The notes: generated from the sequence alone by a model not told the origin. A stretch of 64,000 nt of DNA from Burkholderia pyrrocinia (GCF_001028665.1 NZ_CP011504.1:1426001-1490000), one strand, 5' to 3'. Positions 8,538 through 16,703 are shown, counted from the stretch's first letter. Made by a program: numbers and translations.

Positions 8538-9494
8538 TTATGCGACGTGTGTTTGCGCGCTCGCGCTCGCATTCGCATGGAACGCCGGCAGTACCTCCGC
8601 CGCGATTTCGGCCATCGTTTCGTCGAGCGGGCGGCGGTTGCGGCGGAAATGCAGGCCGATGTGCCGCACGCCGGCGTCGCGCATCGCCGCGAGTTCTTCG
8701 GTCAGCGCGATGCGTCCCGCGCGGGCGCCGAAGCGGTGCCGCTGCAGCGGTTCGTGCGGGTCTTCCGCGAGGTCGAGGTGGATGAAGCTCACGTACGGCT
8801 TGTCGCCTGCCACGGCGCGCCAGTTCGCGGCGCGCTGCGCATGGTCGGCCGGCGTGCCCGGATACGCGAGGCAGCCGTCCATGTGCTCGCCGATCCATGC
8901 CGGCGTCTGCTGCGCGAGGCCCGCGACGAGCAGCGGCACCGGCGAACGGGCGGCGGGCAGCACGTCGAGGCCGGGCGGCAGGTGCCCGCGCGCGCCGTCG
9001 CGCAGCAGTGCGATCTGGTCGCGGAAATTCGCGCCGCGCGATGCGAAATCGCGGCCGAACAGCGGATATTCGACGGGACGGTCGCCGCTCGCGACGCCGA
9101 GCAGCAGGCGGCCGCCGCTCAGCTCCTGGATCGTCGCGGCCGATTTCAGCGTCAGTAGCGGTTCGCGCAGCGGCAGCACGACGGCCGCCGTGCCGAGCAG
9201 GATGTCGCGCGTGATGCCGGCGAGGTAGCCGAGATACGAGAACGTTTCGAACACCTGCGCGGCGTCGCCGAACGACGGGTCGTACACCGGCACGTCGCGC
9301 ACCCAGAGCGCGCGGAAGCCGAGCGTGTCGGCCAGTTGCGCGAGCTCCGCGTGGATGGCGAGGTCGGGCACGCCGGGACGGCGGCCGTCATGCTGGCGCC
9401 TTGCGTCGCCGGCCGGCGACCAGTCGTTGTCGAGCGGCAGTTCGATGCCGACGCTGAAGCCGCCGTCGGCGAGTGTGTCGAGAGAAGTGGACAT
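8538..9494 (-). CDS. luciferase-like (LLM class) flavin-dependent oxidoreductase
   Basis: A 318-residue TIM-barrel protein of the bacterial-luciferase superfamily. Motifs include ADTLGFRALWVRDVPVYDPSFGDA, TAAVVLPLREPLLTLKSAATIQELSGGRLLLGVASGDRPVEYPLFG and the closing GVRHIGLHFRRNRRPLDETMAEIAAEVLPAF. These enzymes use FMN or F420; in this lineage FMNH2 is expected. Length is that of the single-subunit group of about 320 residues. The ATG at 9494 has GGAG 7 nt upstream. It follows the MoaF-like gene by 13 nt and is probably co-transcribed with it and with the MFS gene. Substrate unknown; an aldehyde or other electrophile would fit the neighbouring ene- and carbonyl reductases. Confidence 0.82.
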   Translation of the reverse strand: MSTSLDTLADGGFSVGIELPLDNDWSPAGDARRQHDGRRPGVPDLAIHAELAQLADTLGFRALWVRDVPVYDPSFGDAAQVFETFSYLGYLAGITRDILLGTAAVVLPLREPLLTLKSAATIQELSGGRLLLGVASGDRPVEYPLFGRDFASRGANFRDQIALLRDGARGHLPPGLDVLPAARSPVPLLVAGLAQQTPAWIGEHMDGCLAYPGTPADHAQRAANWRAVAGDKPYVSFIHLDLAEDPHEPLQRHRFGARAGRIALTEELAAMRDAGVRHIGLHFRRNRRPLDETMAEIAAEVLPAFHANASASAQTHVA

Positions 9495-9507
9495 GGTCGG
9501 GCTCCGT

Positions 9508-9831
9508 TCAGACCGCGCGCAGGCTGCCTTCGAGGCGGTGGAAATCGAGCGACGACGCGGTGAAGAACGAGCGCGACGTGCCGGCGGCGAAATCGTCGAT
9601 ATGCACGACCGTCGCGCGGTCGGCTTCCTGCCACGAGATCGCGTAGGTCTCGCCGGCGATGTGCTGCCACGTGCAGGCGACTTCGCCCGTCGCGCCGGCG
9701 TACGCGCCTTCGGTGATCTCGTAGCGCATGCGGCGGCCGTCCTCGTCATACGCGTTGAGCGCGGTGAGGCCGTCGTAACGGACTTCGAATGTCTTGCCGG
9801 CGAACGGCGGACGCCGGGTCGATGCGTTCAT
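9508..9831 (-). CDS. MoaF-related small protein
   Basis: A 107-residue soluble protein, probably a single small beta-barrel: FAGKTFEVRYDGLTALNAYD, MRYEITEGAYAG, VACTWQHIAGETYAISWQEADRATVVHIDDFAAGTSRSFFTASSLDFHRLEGSLR. This pattern of short strands ending in a variant of 'F.G.' is what I recall for MoaF-related, lipocalin-like domains; no enzymatic role is established. The start at 9831 (MNASTRR) has AGGAG 9 nt upstream; an ATG six codons earlier overlaps that ribosome-binding site. It lies 31 nt after the MFS gene and 13 nt before the luciferase-like gene, so it is part of that operon and may help bind a ligand handled by the oxidoreductases. Confidence 0.68.
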   Translation of the reverse strand: MNASTRRPPFAGKTFEVRYDGLTALNAYDEDGRRMRYEITEGAYAGATGEVACTWQHIAGETYAISWQEADRATVVHIDDFAAGTSRSFFTASSLDFHRLEGSLRAV

Positions 9832-9862
9832 GCTGATCAGCTCCTGCAAAAAGGTGTGACGT

Positions 9863-11065
9863 TCAATGGGCGAGTTCGACGGGTTCGGCCGTGCGTTCCG
9901 GCAGCCCGTGGTGGCGGTCGAGACGGCCGCTCAGCGCGGTGAGCGCGAACGCGCCGAGCGTGACGACCGCGGCGATCCACGGCGTGTGGCCGAGGCCGAC
10001 GTTCGCGACGATCAGGCCGCCGAGCGACGAGCCGCCCGCGACGCCCAGGTTGAACGCGGCGATGTTGAAGCCCGATGCGACGTCGGTGGCGTCCGGCGCG
10101 AAGTGGCGCGCCTGCTTGACGACGTACACCTGCAGCCCCGGCACGTTGCCGAACGCGACCGCGCCCCACGCGAGCATCGTCAGCACCGCGAGCCATTTGA
10201 CGTGGATCGTGAAGGTCAGCGCGAGCAGTACGATCGCGAGCAGCAGGAAGATCCGCTTGAGCGCCTTCACGGGGCCGACGGCGTCCGCGAGCTTGCCGCC
10301 CCACACGTTGCCGAACGCGACCGACACGCCGTAGCCGACGAGCACGAGGCTGACCTGCGACGGCGTGAAGCCGGCGATCTGTTCGAGCAGCGGCGCCATG
10401 TACGTGAACGCGATCAGCGAGCCGCCGTAGCCGACGGCCGTCATCGCAAAGACGAGCAGCAGGCGCGGCTGCGCGAGCACGCGGAGCTGGCGGGCGAGCG
10501 GCGCCGGCGGCGTTTGCGGCAGCGCGCGCGGCACGAATGCGACCGCGCCAAGGAACGCGACCAGGCCAAACAGCGCGACGATCAGGAAGGTCGCGCGCCA
10601 GCCGAAGTGCTGGCCGATGAAGGTGCCGAGCGGAATGCCGGCGACGAACGCGACGGTCATCCCGCTGAACATCGTCGCGATCGCGCTGGCCGCCTTGTCC
10701 TTCGGCACGAGCGTGGTCGCGATGATCGACCCGACCGAGAAGAACACGCCGTGCGCGAGGCCGGTGAGGATGCGCGCGACGATCAGCGATTCGTAGCCGG
10801 GCGCCTGCCATGCGACGAGGTTGCCGACGGTGAACAGCGCCATCAGCGCGGCGAGCAGCGTCTTGCGCGGCACGCGGCCGGTGAGCGCGGTGAGGAGCGG
10901 CGCGCCGATGGCGACGCTCAGCGCGTACAGGCTGACGAGCAGGCCGGCCGACGGCAGGCTGACGCCGAGGTCGGCGCCGATCGTCGGAATCAGCCCGACG
11001 ATCACGAATTCGGTGGTGCCGATGGCAAAGGCGCTGATGGTCAGCGCAAGCAGGGCGAGTGGCAT
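9863..11065 (-). CDS. MFS transporter, DHA1 sugar/drug efflux type
   Basis: A 400-residue major-facilitator protein with 12 predicted helices. The N-terminus LALTISAFAIGTTEFVIVGLIPTIGADLGVS and the loop 2-3 motif TGRVPRKTLL are characteristic of the AraJ/YdhP-like DHA1 exporters, and ILTGLAHGVFFSVGSIIA corresponds to the family's fourth helix. Such proteins export sugars or small drugs by proton antiport. The ATG at 11065 follows an AGGAT with 6-nt spacing. It is the first gene of the minus-strand cluster and starts about 100 bp from the divergent LysR gene, which is its likely regulator. Substrate not determinable. Confidence 0.85.
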   Translation of the reverse strand: MPLALLALTISAFAIGTTEFVIVGLIPTIGADLGVSLPSAGLLVSLYALSVAIGAPLLTALTGRVPRKTLLAALMALFTVGNLVAWQAPGYESLIVARILTGLAHGVFFSVGSIIATTLVPKDKAASAIATMFSGMTVAFVAGIPLGTFIGQHFGWRATFLIVALFGLVAFLGAVAFVPRALPQTPPAPLARQLRVLAQPRLLLVFAMTAVGYGGSLIAFTYMAPLLEQIAGFTPSQVSLVLVGYGVSVAFGNVWGGKLADAVGPVKALKRIFLLLAIVLLALTFTIHVKWLAVLTMLAWGAVAFGNVPGLQVYVVKQARHFAPDATDVASGFNIAAFNLGVAGGSSLGGLIVANVGLGHTPWIAAVVTLGAFALTALSGRLDRHHGLPERTAEPVELAH

Positions 11066-11149
11066 GATGGGATCCTGGTTCCAGTAAGGATGGATCGCAG
11101 TGTGCCGACTTTACTTTTGCGGAAAAACTGGTCTATAAACCAAATTGTT

Positions 11150-11164
11150 TTGATTTCAAATCAA
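11150..11164. promoter_or_regulatory. LysR-type operator candidate, divergent promoter region
   Basis: TTGATTT-C-AAATCAA is a perfect 15-nt dyad that ends just before the LysR start codon at 11167. A second near-dyad, GGTCTATAAACC, lies at about 11130-11141. Both are in the roughly 100-bp space shared by the divergent MFS and LysR genes, where LysR proteins normally bind. Confidence 0.5.
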
Positions 11165-11166
11165 CA

Positions 11167-12111
11167 ATGAAAGTCACGCTCGACGAACTCCAGGCCTTTG
11201 CAGCCGTGGTCGACACCGGTTCGATCACCGCTGCCGCGCAGCAGCTCGACCTCACGGTGTCGGCGACGAGCCGCACGCTCGCGCGGCTCGAGGAGAAGCT
11301 GAAGACCACGCTGCTGCGCCGGACCACGCGGCGGCTCGAACTGACCGAGGAGGGGCGCGCGTTCCTGCAGGACGCGCGCGCGATCATCGAATCGGTCGAG
11401 AACGCGGAGGAGCAGATGCTCGCACGGCGAGAGATGCCGTCGGGGCGCCTGCGCGTCGACGCCGCGACGCCGTTCATGCTGCACGTGATCGTGCCGCTGG
11501 TGCGCGGCTACCGCGAACGCTTCCCGAAGGTCGAGCTGGAGCTGAACAGCAACGAAGGGATCATCGACCTGCTGGAGCGGCGCACCGATGTCGCGATCCG
11601 GATCGGCCGGTTGAAGGATTCGACGCTGCACAGCCGGCGCATCGGCAACAGCCGGCTGCGCATCCTCGCGAGCCCCGCGTATGTCGAAGCGCACGGCCAG
11701 CCGCGCAAGGTCGAGGATCTCGGCAAGCACACGCTGCTCGGCTTCACGCAGCCCGAATCGCTGAACGTGTGGCCGATCCTCGGCACCGACGGCGAGCCGT
11801 GCCGCATCGAGCCGGGCATCTGGTCGTCGAGCGGCGAGACGCTGCGGCAGCTCGCGCTGGACGGCGCGGGCATCGTCTGCCTGTCGGATTTCATGACCGC
11901 GCAGGATCGCGAAGCGGGGCGGCTCGTGCAGGTGCTCGCGCGCCAGACGCTCGATGTCGAGCAGCCGATCCATGCGGTGTACTACCGCAATACCGCGATC
12001 TCGTCACGAATCGCGTCGTTCGTCGACTACATGATCGAGGTGCTGGGCGGCGGCAGCAGCGGCAGCGATGCGCCGGCGCGGCGCAAGGCCGCGTGGCTGG
12101 AGCCGCGGTAG
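11167..12111 (+). CDS. LysR-family transcriptional regulator
   Basis: A 314-residue LysR-type regulator. The N-terminal winged helix reads LDELQAFAAVVDTGSITAAAQQLDLTVSATSRTLARLEEKLKTTLLRRTTRRLELTEEG; the remainder is the two-lobed periplasmic-binding-like effector domain (FPKVELELNSNEGIIDLLERRTDVAIRIGRL). The close match to the DhcR/YafC-like subgroup is a family impression only. The ATG lies directly next to the palindrome at 11150-11164 and has a poor ribosome-binding site, which would be consistent with autorepression. It is divergent from the MFS/MoaF/LLM operon and probably controls it, perhaps also the dkgB-nemA-AKR unit. Confidence 0.85.
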   Translation: MKVTLDELQAFAAVVDTGSITAAAQQLDLTVSATSRTLARLEEKLKTTLLRRTTRRLELTEEGRAFLQDARAIIESVENAEEQMLARREMPSGRLRVDAATPFMLHVIVPLVRGYRERFPKVELELNSNEGIIDLLERRTDVAIRIGRLKDSTLHSRRIGNSRLRILASPAYVEAHGQPRKVEDLGKHTLLGFTQPESLNVWPILGTDGEPCRIEPGIWSSSGETLRQLALDGAGIVCLSDFMTAQDREAGRLVQVLARQTLDVEQPIHAVYYRNTAISSRIASFVDYMIEVLGGGSSGSDAPARRKAAWLEPR

Positions 12112-12175
12112 CGGCGGCGGGCGGCTTGCGGGGGAAGACGGAGGAAAGCGGGGCGGGCATGCGCCCCGATTGGCC

Positions 12176-12200
12176 CGGCGTGCCGCGCGGCGGCACGCCG
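12176..12200. terminator. hairpin between convergent LysR and zwf genes
   Basis: CGGCGTGCC, a 7-nt loop, then GGCACGCCG is a perfect 9-bp stem between the LysR stop (12111) and the zwf stop (12212). There is no T run on either strand. A second G+C-rich repeat (CGGGGCG/GCGCCCCG) lies just before it. Confidence 0.45.
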
Positions 12201-12211
12201 TCGTGCTGCGG

Positions 12212-13687
12212 TTACGCCTCTTCGGACCAGGACATGCCGTCGCGCGCGAGCAGCGCCGACGAGGCCGCGGGCCCGAACGTGCCGGACGTGTACAGGCGCG
12301 GCCGGTCGCCGAGCTGCTTCCAGCCGTCGAGGATCGGCTCGACCCACGACCATGCGGCTTCGAGCTCGTCGCGGCGCATGAAGTGCGTGAGGCGGCCGCG
12401 GATCACGTCGATCAGCAGCCGTTCGTACGCTTCCGCGCGCCGCTCCGGAATCGCCTGCTGCAGGTCGAGGTTCAGGCTCACGGGCACCATGTTCATCCCG
12501 CTGCCCGGTTCCTTCGCGAGCATCTGCAACTGGATCGACTCTTCCGGCTGGAGCTGGATCACGAGGCGGTTGCCGTAATGGCGCGGGCCGGTCGGGATGA
12601 TCGAGAACGGCATGTCCGCGAACTCGATCACGATTTCCGACTGGCGGCGCTGCAGCCGCTTGCCCGTGCGCAGGAAGAACGGCACGTTCGCCCAGCGCCA
12701 GTTGTTGATGTGCGCGCGCAGCGCGACGAAGGTTTCCGCGCGGCTGTCCGCCGGCACGTTGTCTTCCTCGAGATAGCCCTTGACCGGCTGGCCGTCGACC
12801 GCGCCGGCCGTGTACTGGCCGCGCACCGTGTCGCGCGCGACGTCCGACAGCGCCATCGGCCGCAGCGAGCGCAGCACCTTCAGCTTCTCGTCGCGCACCG
12901 CGTCCGGGTCGAGCGACACGGGCGGCTCCATCGCGACGATGCACAGCAGCTGCAGCAGGTGGTTCTGCACCATGTCGCGCAGCGCGCCCGTATGGTCGTA
13001 GAAGCCCGCGCGGCTGCCGACCCCGACCGTTTCCGCGACCGTGATCTGCACGCTGCGGATGTTCGGCCCCTGCCACAGCGGCCCGAAGATCGGGTTGCCG
13101 AAGCGCAGCACCATCAGGTTCTGCACGGTTTCCTTGCCGAGATAGTGGTCGATCCGATAGATCTGCGATTCCTCGAAGTGCTTGCCGACCGCATCGTTGA
13201 TCGCCTTCGCGGATGCGAGATCGTGGCCGAGCGGCTTTTCGAGGACGACGCGCGAGCGCGCATCGACGAGGTGCGCGGCCGACAGGTTGTCGCAGATCGT
13301 CGTGAACAGCTCCGGCGACGTCGACAGATAGAACACGCGGATCGCATCGCCGCGCGCCGCTTCGGCGAGCCGCAGGTAGTCGTCCGGCGCGCTCACGTCG
13401 ATCAGCACGTACTTGAACAGGTCGAGGAAACGGCTCCACGCGTCGGCGTTGAACGCCTTCTCGTCGATGAACGGGCGCGACTGCTCGTCCATGAACTTGC
13501 GATAACCGTCGATGCCCCAGTCGCGGCGGCCGACGGCGATGATGCGCGTCTCGGGCGGAAGGTTGCAGTGCAGGTGCGCCATGTACAGCGCGGGCAACAG
13601 CTTGCGGGCGGCCAGGTCGCCGCCGCCGCCGAAGATGATCATGTCGACGGGCCGGTCGGCCGCGGTCTGGGTAGGCTGATTCGTCAT
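12212..13687 (-). CDS. zwf: glucose-6-phosphate 1-dehydrogenase
   Basis: A 491-residue enzyme oxidising glucose 6-phosphate to 6-phosphogluconolactone with NADP+ or NAD+, the entry to the pentose-phosphate and Entner-Doudoroff routes. Visible features: the nucleotide-binding motif GGGGDLAARK near residues 20-29, the active-site signature RIDHYLGKE with its catalytic histidine, and the C-terminal substrate domain (FADMPFSIIPTGPRHYGNRLVIQLQPEE). Length is normal. The ATG at 13687 gives the usual N-terminus but has no recognisable Shine-Dalgarno sequence. It stands alone, without pgl, edd or hexR, so it may be a second isozyme rather than part of the main glucose operon. That last point is inference. 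Confidence 0.92.
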   Translation of the reverse strand: MTNQPTQTAADRPVDMIIFGGGGDLAARKLLPALYMAHLHCNLPPETRIIAVGRRDWGIDGYRKFMDEQSRPFIDEKAFNADAWSRFLDLFKYVLIDVSAPDDYLRLAEAARGDAIRVFYLSTSPELFTTICDNLSAAHLVDARSRVVLEKPLGHDLASAKAINDAVGKHFEESQIYRIDHYLGKETVQNLMVLRFGNPIFGPLWQGPNIRSVQITVAETVGVGSRAGFYDHTGALRDMVQNHLLQLLCIVAMEPPVSLDPDAVRDEKLKVLRSLRPMALSDVARDTVRGQYTAGAVDGQPVKGYLEEDNVPADSRAETFVALRAHINNWRWANVPFFLRTGKRLQRRQSEIVIEFADMPFSIIPTGPRHYGNRLVIQLQPEESIQLQMLAKEPGSGMNMVPVSLNLDLQQAIPERRAEAYERLLIDVIRGRLTHFMRRDELEAAWSWVEPILDGWKQLGDRPRLYTSGTFGPAASSALLARDGMSWSEEA

Positions 13688-13947
13688 GGGAGGTTCGCGT
13701 CTGAAACGGTGAGCGTGGAACGAACGTCGAAGGCGCCGGGCGCCGGTACGGCAAAACCCTAATAGTGCACGCATTTGATGGATCGCGTGTGTGTCCGTTT
13801 CCTGTCGCGCAACTGGTGGATGGGTCGCAGGCGGTGCGGGCGCTGAAGGAGCCGGGCCGCTGCCGGAGCGGGCGAGCGGCATGGGCGGTCGTCGGGCGGC
13901 GGCTCGCCGGCAGGGTGTGGCGCCGCCGGCCTGCGAGCCGCGTCGCC
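13688..13947. other. intergenic region upstream of zwf, no supported gene
   Basis: About 260 bp upstream of zwf. It contains A+T-richer DNA at 13755-13790 that may hold the zwf promoter, but no frame with both start and ribosome-binding site. The next 200 bp up to 14151 hold the possible gene remnant described separately. Confidence 0.4.
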
Positions 13948-14151
13948 TCACTCGATCGGTACGGTGCCCGGCATACGCATCCGGTACAGCGACACGGCCT
14001 GGATCGCGAGCGTACAGACGGTCGCGAAACCGTCGGCCGGAATCGGGTCATGCCGCGTGAGCGTCAGGCTCGGCACATGAAAGAACGCTGCGAAGCTCGG
14101 CAGCCCGGTGGCCGTCCCGCCCGCGTGACCGCACGACTGCCCGCCGAGCGC
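13948..14151 (-). pseudogene. possible C-terminal gene remnant of unknown family
   Basis: Directly after the stop of the AhpD-like gene, the same minus-strand frame stays open for about 66 codons to a TGA at 13948-13950. It reads in a protein-like way (LPSFAAFFHVP, RHDPIPADGFATVCTLAIQAVSLYRMRMPG, TVPIE at the end) with third codon positions roughly 80% G or C. There is no ATG and no ribosome-binding site; an in-frame GTG occurs about 17 codons in. It could be the tail of a lost gene that once followed the AhpD-like gene, or chance. I do not recognise the family. Confidence 0.28.
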
Positions 14152-14730
14152 TCAGCGCCCCAGCGCGTAAAACTCCGCGTTCGGCCGCATGTTCGTCACG
14201 TTCGCGATGCGATTGGACATGCCGAAGAAAGCCGAGATCGCCGCGATGTCCCAGATGTCTTCTTCGACGAAGCCCTGCGACTTGAGCGTGTCGAAATCCG
14301 CTTCGCCGACCTGGTGCGCGGCCTGCGACACCTTCATCGCGAAGTCGAGCATCGCCTTCTGCCGGGCGGTGATGTCGGCCTTGCGATAGTTGGTGGCGAC
14401 CTGGTCGGCAATCAGCGGATCCTTCGCGCGAATGCGCAGGATCGCACCGTGCGCGATCACGCAGTACTGGCACTGGTTCACGCTGCTGGTGGCCACGACG
14501 ATCATTTCCCGTTCGGCCTTGCTCAGGTTGCCCGGCTTGTCCATCAGCGCGTCGTGGTAAGCCATGAACGCGCGAAACTCGTCCGGGCGATGCGCGAGGG
14601 TCAGGAAGACGTTCGGGATGAAGCCCGACTTTTCCTGGACGGCCGCGATGCGTTCGCGAATGTCCTCGGGCAGGTCTTCGAGCGCGGGCACGGGAAAGCG
14701 GCTGATGGGGGCGGTGTTTGCGGCGGTCAT
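14152..14730 (-). CDS. AhpD-like peroxidase-related / carboxymuconolactone decarboxylase-family protein
   Basis: A 192-residue all-helical protein of the 'uncharacterised peroxidase-related' branch of the AhpD/CMD family. The redox site Glu74...Cys87-x-x-Cys90...His94 (NQCQYCVIAHG) is complete, as needed for thiol-dependent peroxide reduction. SGFIPNVFLTLAHRPDEFRAFMAYHDALMD and the tail SNRIANVTNMRPNAEFYALGR are typical of this branch. The ATG at 14730 is preceded by AGGAG with 5-nt spacing; an earlier in-frame start overlaps that site. It follows acuI by about 90 bp on the same strand and is probably co-transcribed, suggesting protection against by-products of acrylate or acryloyl-CoA metabolism. 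Confidence 0.82.
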   Translation of the reverse strand: MTAANTAPISRFPVPALEDLPEDIRERIAAVQEKSGFIPNVFLTLAHRPDEFRAFMAYHDALMDKPGNLSKAEREMIVVATSSVNQCQYCVIAHGAILRIRAKDPLIADQVATNYRKADITARQKAMLDFAMKVSQAAHQVGEADFDTLKSQGFVEEDIWDIAAISAFFGMSNRIANVTNMRPNAEFYALGR

Positions 14731-14817
14731 GAGGTCTCCTGGATAAAACGGCACGGGCGCGCTCGATGCGCGGGCGCGGCCGTCCGAAAAATGAAGCGCC
14801 GGTGGTCGGCGACGACG

Positions 14818-15801
14818 TTACGCGTTGACGTCGACGACGATACGGCCGCGAACCTTGCCGGCGATCAACTCCCCGGCAAGCGGGATGACGTCGCCCAGGC
14901 CGACCTGGTGGCTGATCTCGCCCAGCTTCCCGACGTCGAGATCGGACGCGAGCCGGCGCCACGCCTCCAGGCGGTCGGCGCGCGGGCACATGACGCTGTC
15001 GATCCCGACGAGCGTGACGCCGCGCAGGATGAACGGCATGACGGTCGCGGGGAAATCCATGCCGGCGGCCAGGCCGCAGGCCGTCACGACGCCGCGGTAC
15101 CGCGTGGTCGCGCACACGTTGGCGAGCACATGGCTGCCCGCCACGTCGACCGCGCCCGCCCATCGTTCCTTGCCCAGCGGCTTGCCGGGCTCGCTGAATT
15201 GCGCCCGCTCCAGGATCTCCGCCGCGCCGAGCTGCCGCAGGTAGTCGGCATCGGCGGGGCGGCCGGTGACGGCGACGACGCGGTATCCCAGCCGCGCGAG
15301 GAGGGCCGTGGCGACGCTGCCTACCCCGCCTGCCGCGCCTGTCACCACGATCTCGCCGTCGTCCGGGCGCACGCCATGCCGCTCCAGTGCCATCACGCAC
15401 AGCATCGCGGTGTAGCCCGCCGTGCCGATGGCCATCGCCTGTTGCGGCGAAAAGGCGGACGGCAGCGGCACCAGCCAGTCGCCATCGACGCGCGCCTTCT
15501 GCGCCAGGCCGCCCCAGTGCGTTTCGCCGACGCCCCAACCGTTGAGCACGACCTGGTCGCCTGGGCGATAGTCGGGGTGCGTGCTGTCCTCGACTTCCCC
15601 GACCAGATCGATGCCGGGCACCATCGGGAACTTGCGGACCACCGGGCTCTTGCCGGTGATCGCCAGCCCGTCCTTGTAGTTCAGCGTCGAATAGCCCACG
15701 CGTACCGTCACGTTGCCGGCCGGCAGCTGCGCGTCGTCCAGCGTCTCGAGCCGCGCTTGCTGGCCGGTTTCATGCCTGTCGATCACGATGCCTTGAAACA
15801 T
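14818..15801 (-). CDS. acuI: acrylyl-CoA reductase (NADPH), AcuI/YhdH family
   Basis: A 327-residue medium-chain dehydrogenase/reductase lacking the zinc-site cysteines, as in quinone-reductase-type MDRs. The N-terminal catalytic domain has [33 protein letters not shown] and the Rossmann domain has [29 protein letters not shown]; this combination is typical of AcuI/YhdH, which reduces toxic acryloyl-CoA to propionyl-CoA with NADPH. The ATG at 15801 has AAGGAGG 4 nt upstream. It directly follows the TetR gene (45 bp gap containing a perfect operator-like dyad), matching the acuR-acuI order known from Rhodobacter DMSP/acrylate loci. Confidence 0.88.
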   Translation of the reverse strand: MFQGIVIDRHETGQQARLETLDDAQLPAGNVTVRVGYSTLNYKDGLAITGKSPVVRKFPMVPGIDLVGEVEDSTHPDYRPGDQVVLNGWGVGETHWGGLAQKARVDGDWLVPLPSAFSPQQAMAIGTAGYTAMLCVMALERHGVRPDDGEIVVTGAAGGVGSVATALLARLGYRVVAVTGRPADADYLRQLGAAEILERAQFSEPGKPLGKERWAGAVDVAGSHVLANVCATTRYRGVVTACGLAAGMDFPATVMPFILRGVTLVGIDSVMCPRADRLEAWRRLASDLDVGKLGEISHQVGLGDVIPLAGELIAGKVRGRIVVDVNA

Positions 15802-15813
15802 GCGTCCTCCTTT

Positions 15814-15830
15814 CTAGACCGATCGTCTAG
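15814..15830. promoter_or_regulatory. TetR (AcuR-like) operator 1, upstream of acuI
   Basis: CTAGAC-CGATC-GTCTAG is an inverted repeat with perfect 6-bp arms in the 45 bp between the TetR stop and acuI. The 15-mer TAGACCGATCGTCTA recurs with three changes at 16496-16510, upstream of the TetR gene itself, which supports it as a regulator binding site. Confidence 0.65.
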
Positions 15831-15846
15831 TTAATGGCAAAAAAAT

Positions 15847-16485
15847 TCAGCGGCGGGGCAGCCCGTTGAAGAAGAACTGCGCGAACAGGGCCAGCGGCGT
15901 ATCGCTGCGCTCCAGCTTCGCGCGCAGCACGGCGCCTTCCCAGCCGATCCAGAAGAATGCGGCGAGTTCGGCAGGGTCGGCCGAGCCGGCCAGTTCGCCG
16001 ACTTGCTGCGCGGCGGCCAGACAATCGGCGAGGCGGCGTTGCCAGTCCTCGAAGGTGATGCGCAGGCGTGCGCGGAAGCTTTCGGGCAGCGCGCCCATTT
16101 CCTGCCCGAGGTTGCCGATCAGGCAGCCCCGGCCGTATTCGTAGCGGGCCATGCCGTCCCGGGCATCGTCGACGAACGCGCGCACGCGCTGCAACGGCGA
16201 GCGCGCCGCGTCGCTGAAATGGCGGTCCAGCTTGCGCGCGAAGAAGTCGGCATAACGGTCGATCAGTTCGAGGCCGAACGCTTCCTTGCTGTCGAAGTAG
16301 TGATAGAAGGAGCCCTTGGGCACCCCGGCGCGCCCGAGGATCTCGTCGAGCCCGGTGGCCGAAAACCCCTTCTCGGTGAGCACTTCCAGCCCCGTGCGCA
16401 ACAGCATGTCCCGCGTGGCGACGAGGTCTTCATGCTGCTTCGGTGGCCTGCCGCGACGGCGAGGCGGATCAGTTCGAACGTCCAT
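15847..16485 (-). CDS. acuR: TetR-family repressor, AcuR-like
   Basis: A 212-residue TetR-family protein. The DNA-binding domain has RRRGRPPK followed by LRTGLEVLTEKGFSATGLDEILGRAGVPKGSFYHYFDSKEAFGLELIDRYADFFARKLDRHF; the C-terminal part has the AcuR-like block GRGCLIGNLGQEMGALPESFRARL and AAFFWIGWEGAVLRAKLE. AcuR represses acuI-type operons and releases DNA when acrylate is present. I take the ATG at 16485 (MDVRTDPP); an upstream TTG would place the operator-like repeat at 16496-16510 inside the gene. The gene precedes acuI and the AhpD-like gene on the same strand, and both matching dyads flank it, indicating autoregulation plus control of acuI. Confidence 0.85.
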   Translation of the reverse strand: MDVRTDPPRRRGRPPKQHEDLVATRDMLLRTGLEVLTEKGFSATGLDEILGRAGVPKGSFYHYFDSKEAFGLELIDRYADFFARKLDRHFSDAARSPLQRVRAFVDDARDGMARYEYGRGCLIGNLGQEMGALPESFRARLRITFEDWQRRLADCLAAAQQVGELAGSADPAELAAFFWIGWEGAVLRAKLERSDTPLALFAQFFFNGLPRR

Positions 16486-16495
16486 GCGCGAATAA

Positions 16496-16510
16496 TAGAC
16501 CGTTTGTCTC
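16496..16510. promoter_or_regulatory. TetR (AcuR-like) operator 2, upstream of acuR
   Basis: TAGACCGTTTGTCTC matches 12 of 15 positions of the acuI-proximal site (TAGACCGATCGTCTA), keeping TAGAC-N5-GTCT. It lies 11 bp upstream of the acuR start codon, where binding would block transcription or its initiation. Confidence 0.6.
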
Positions 16511-16617
16511 AAAAATCAACGGGCGCGTGTCGATCGCATCCGATGAGGCACGGACGGCGAGCGACGCCCGTATTAACCCTGATTAACAAACCTTATCGCG
16601 GTGAAAAATTCCGCATC

Positions 16618-16646
16618 TTATTGAACCGATATCGGCTCGATATAGT
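16618..16646 (+). promoter_or_regulatory. candidate sigma-70 promoter with embedded dyad, upstream of the amidohydrolase
   Basis: TTATTG (16618-16623) and TATAGT (16641-16646) are 17 bp apart, 57 bp before the start codon at 16704. The spacer contains the 10-bp palindrome CCGATATCGG at 16626-16635, a position where a repressor would occlude RNA polymerase. Confidence 0.45.
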
Positions 16647-16703
16647 GGCTCGCTTTCCCGCACGCACCGGTTGCGTGTGCAGACAAACAGCAGGAGCCCC
16701 TTG

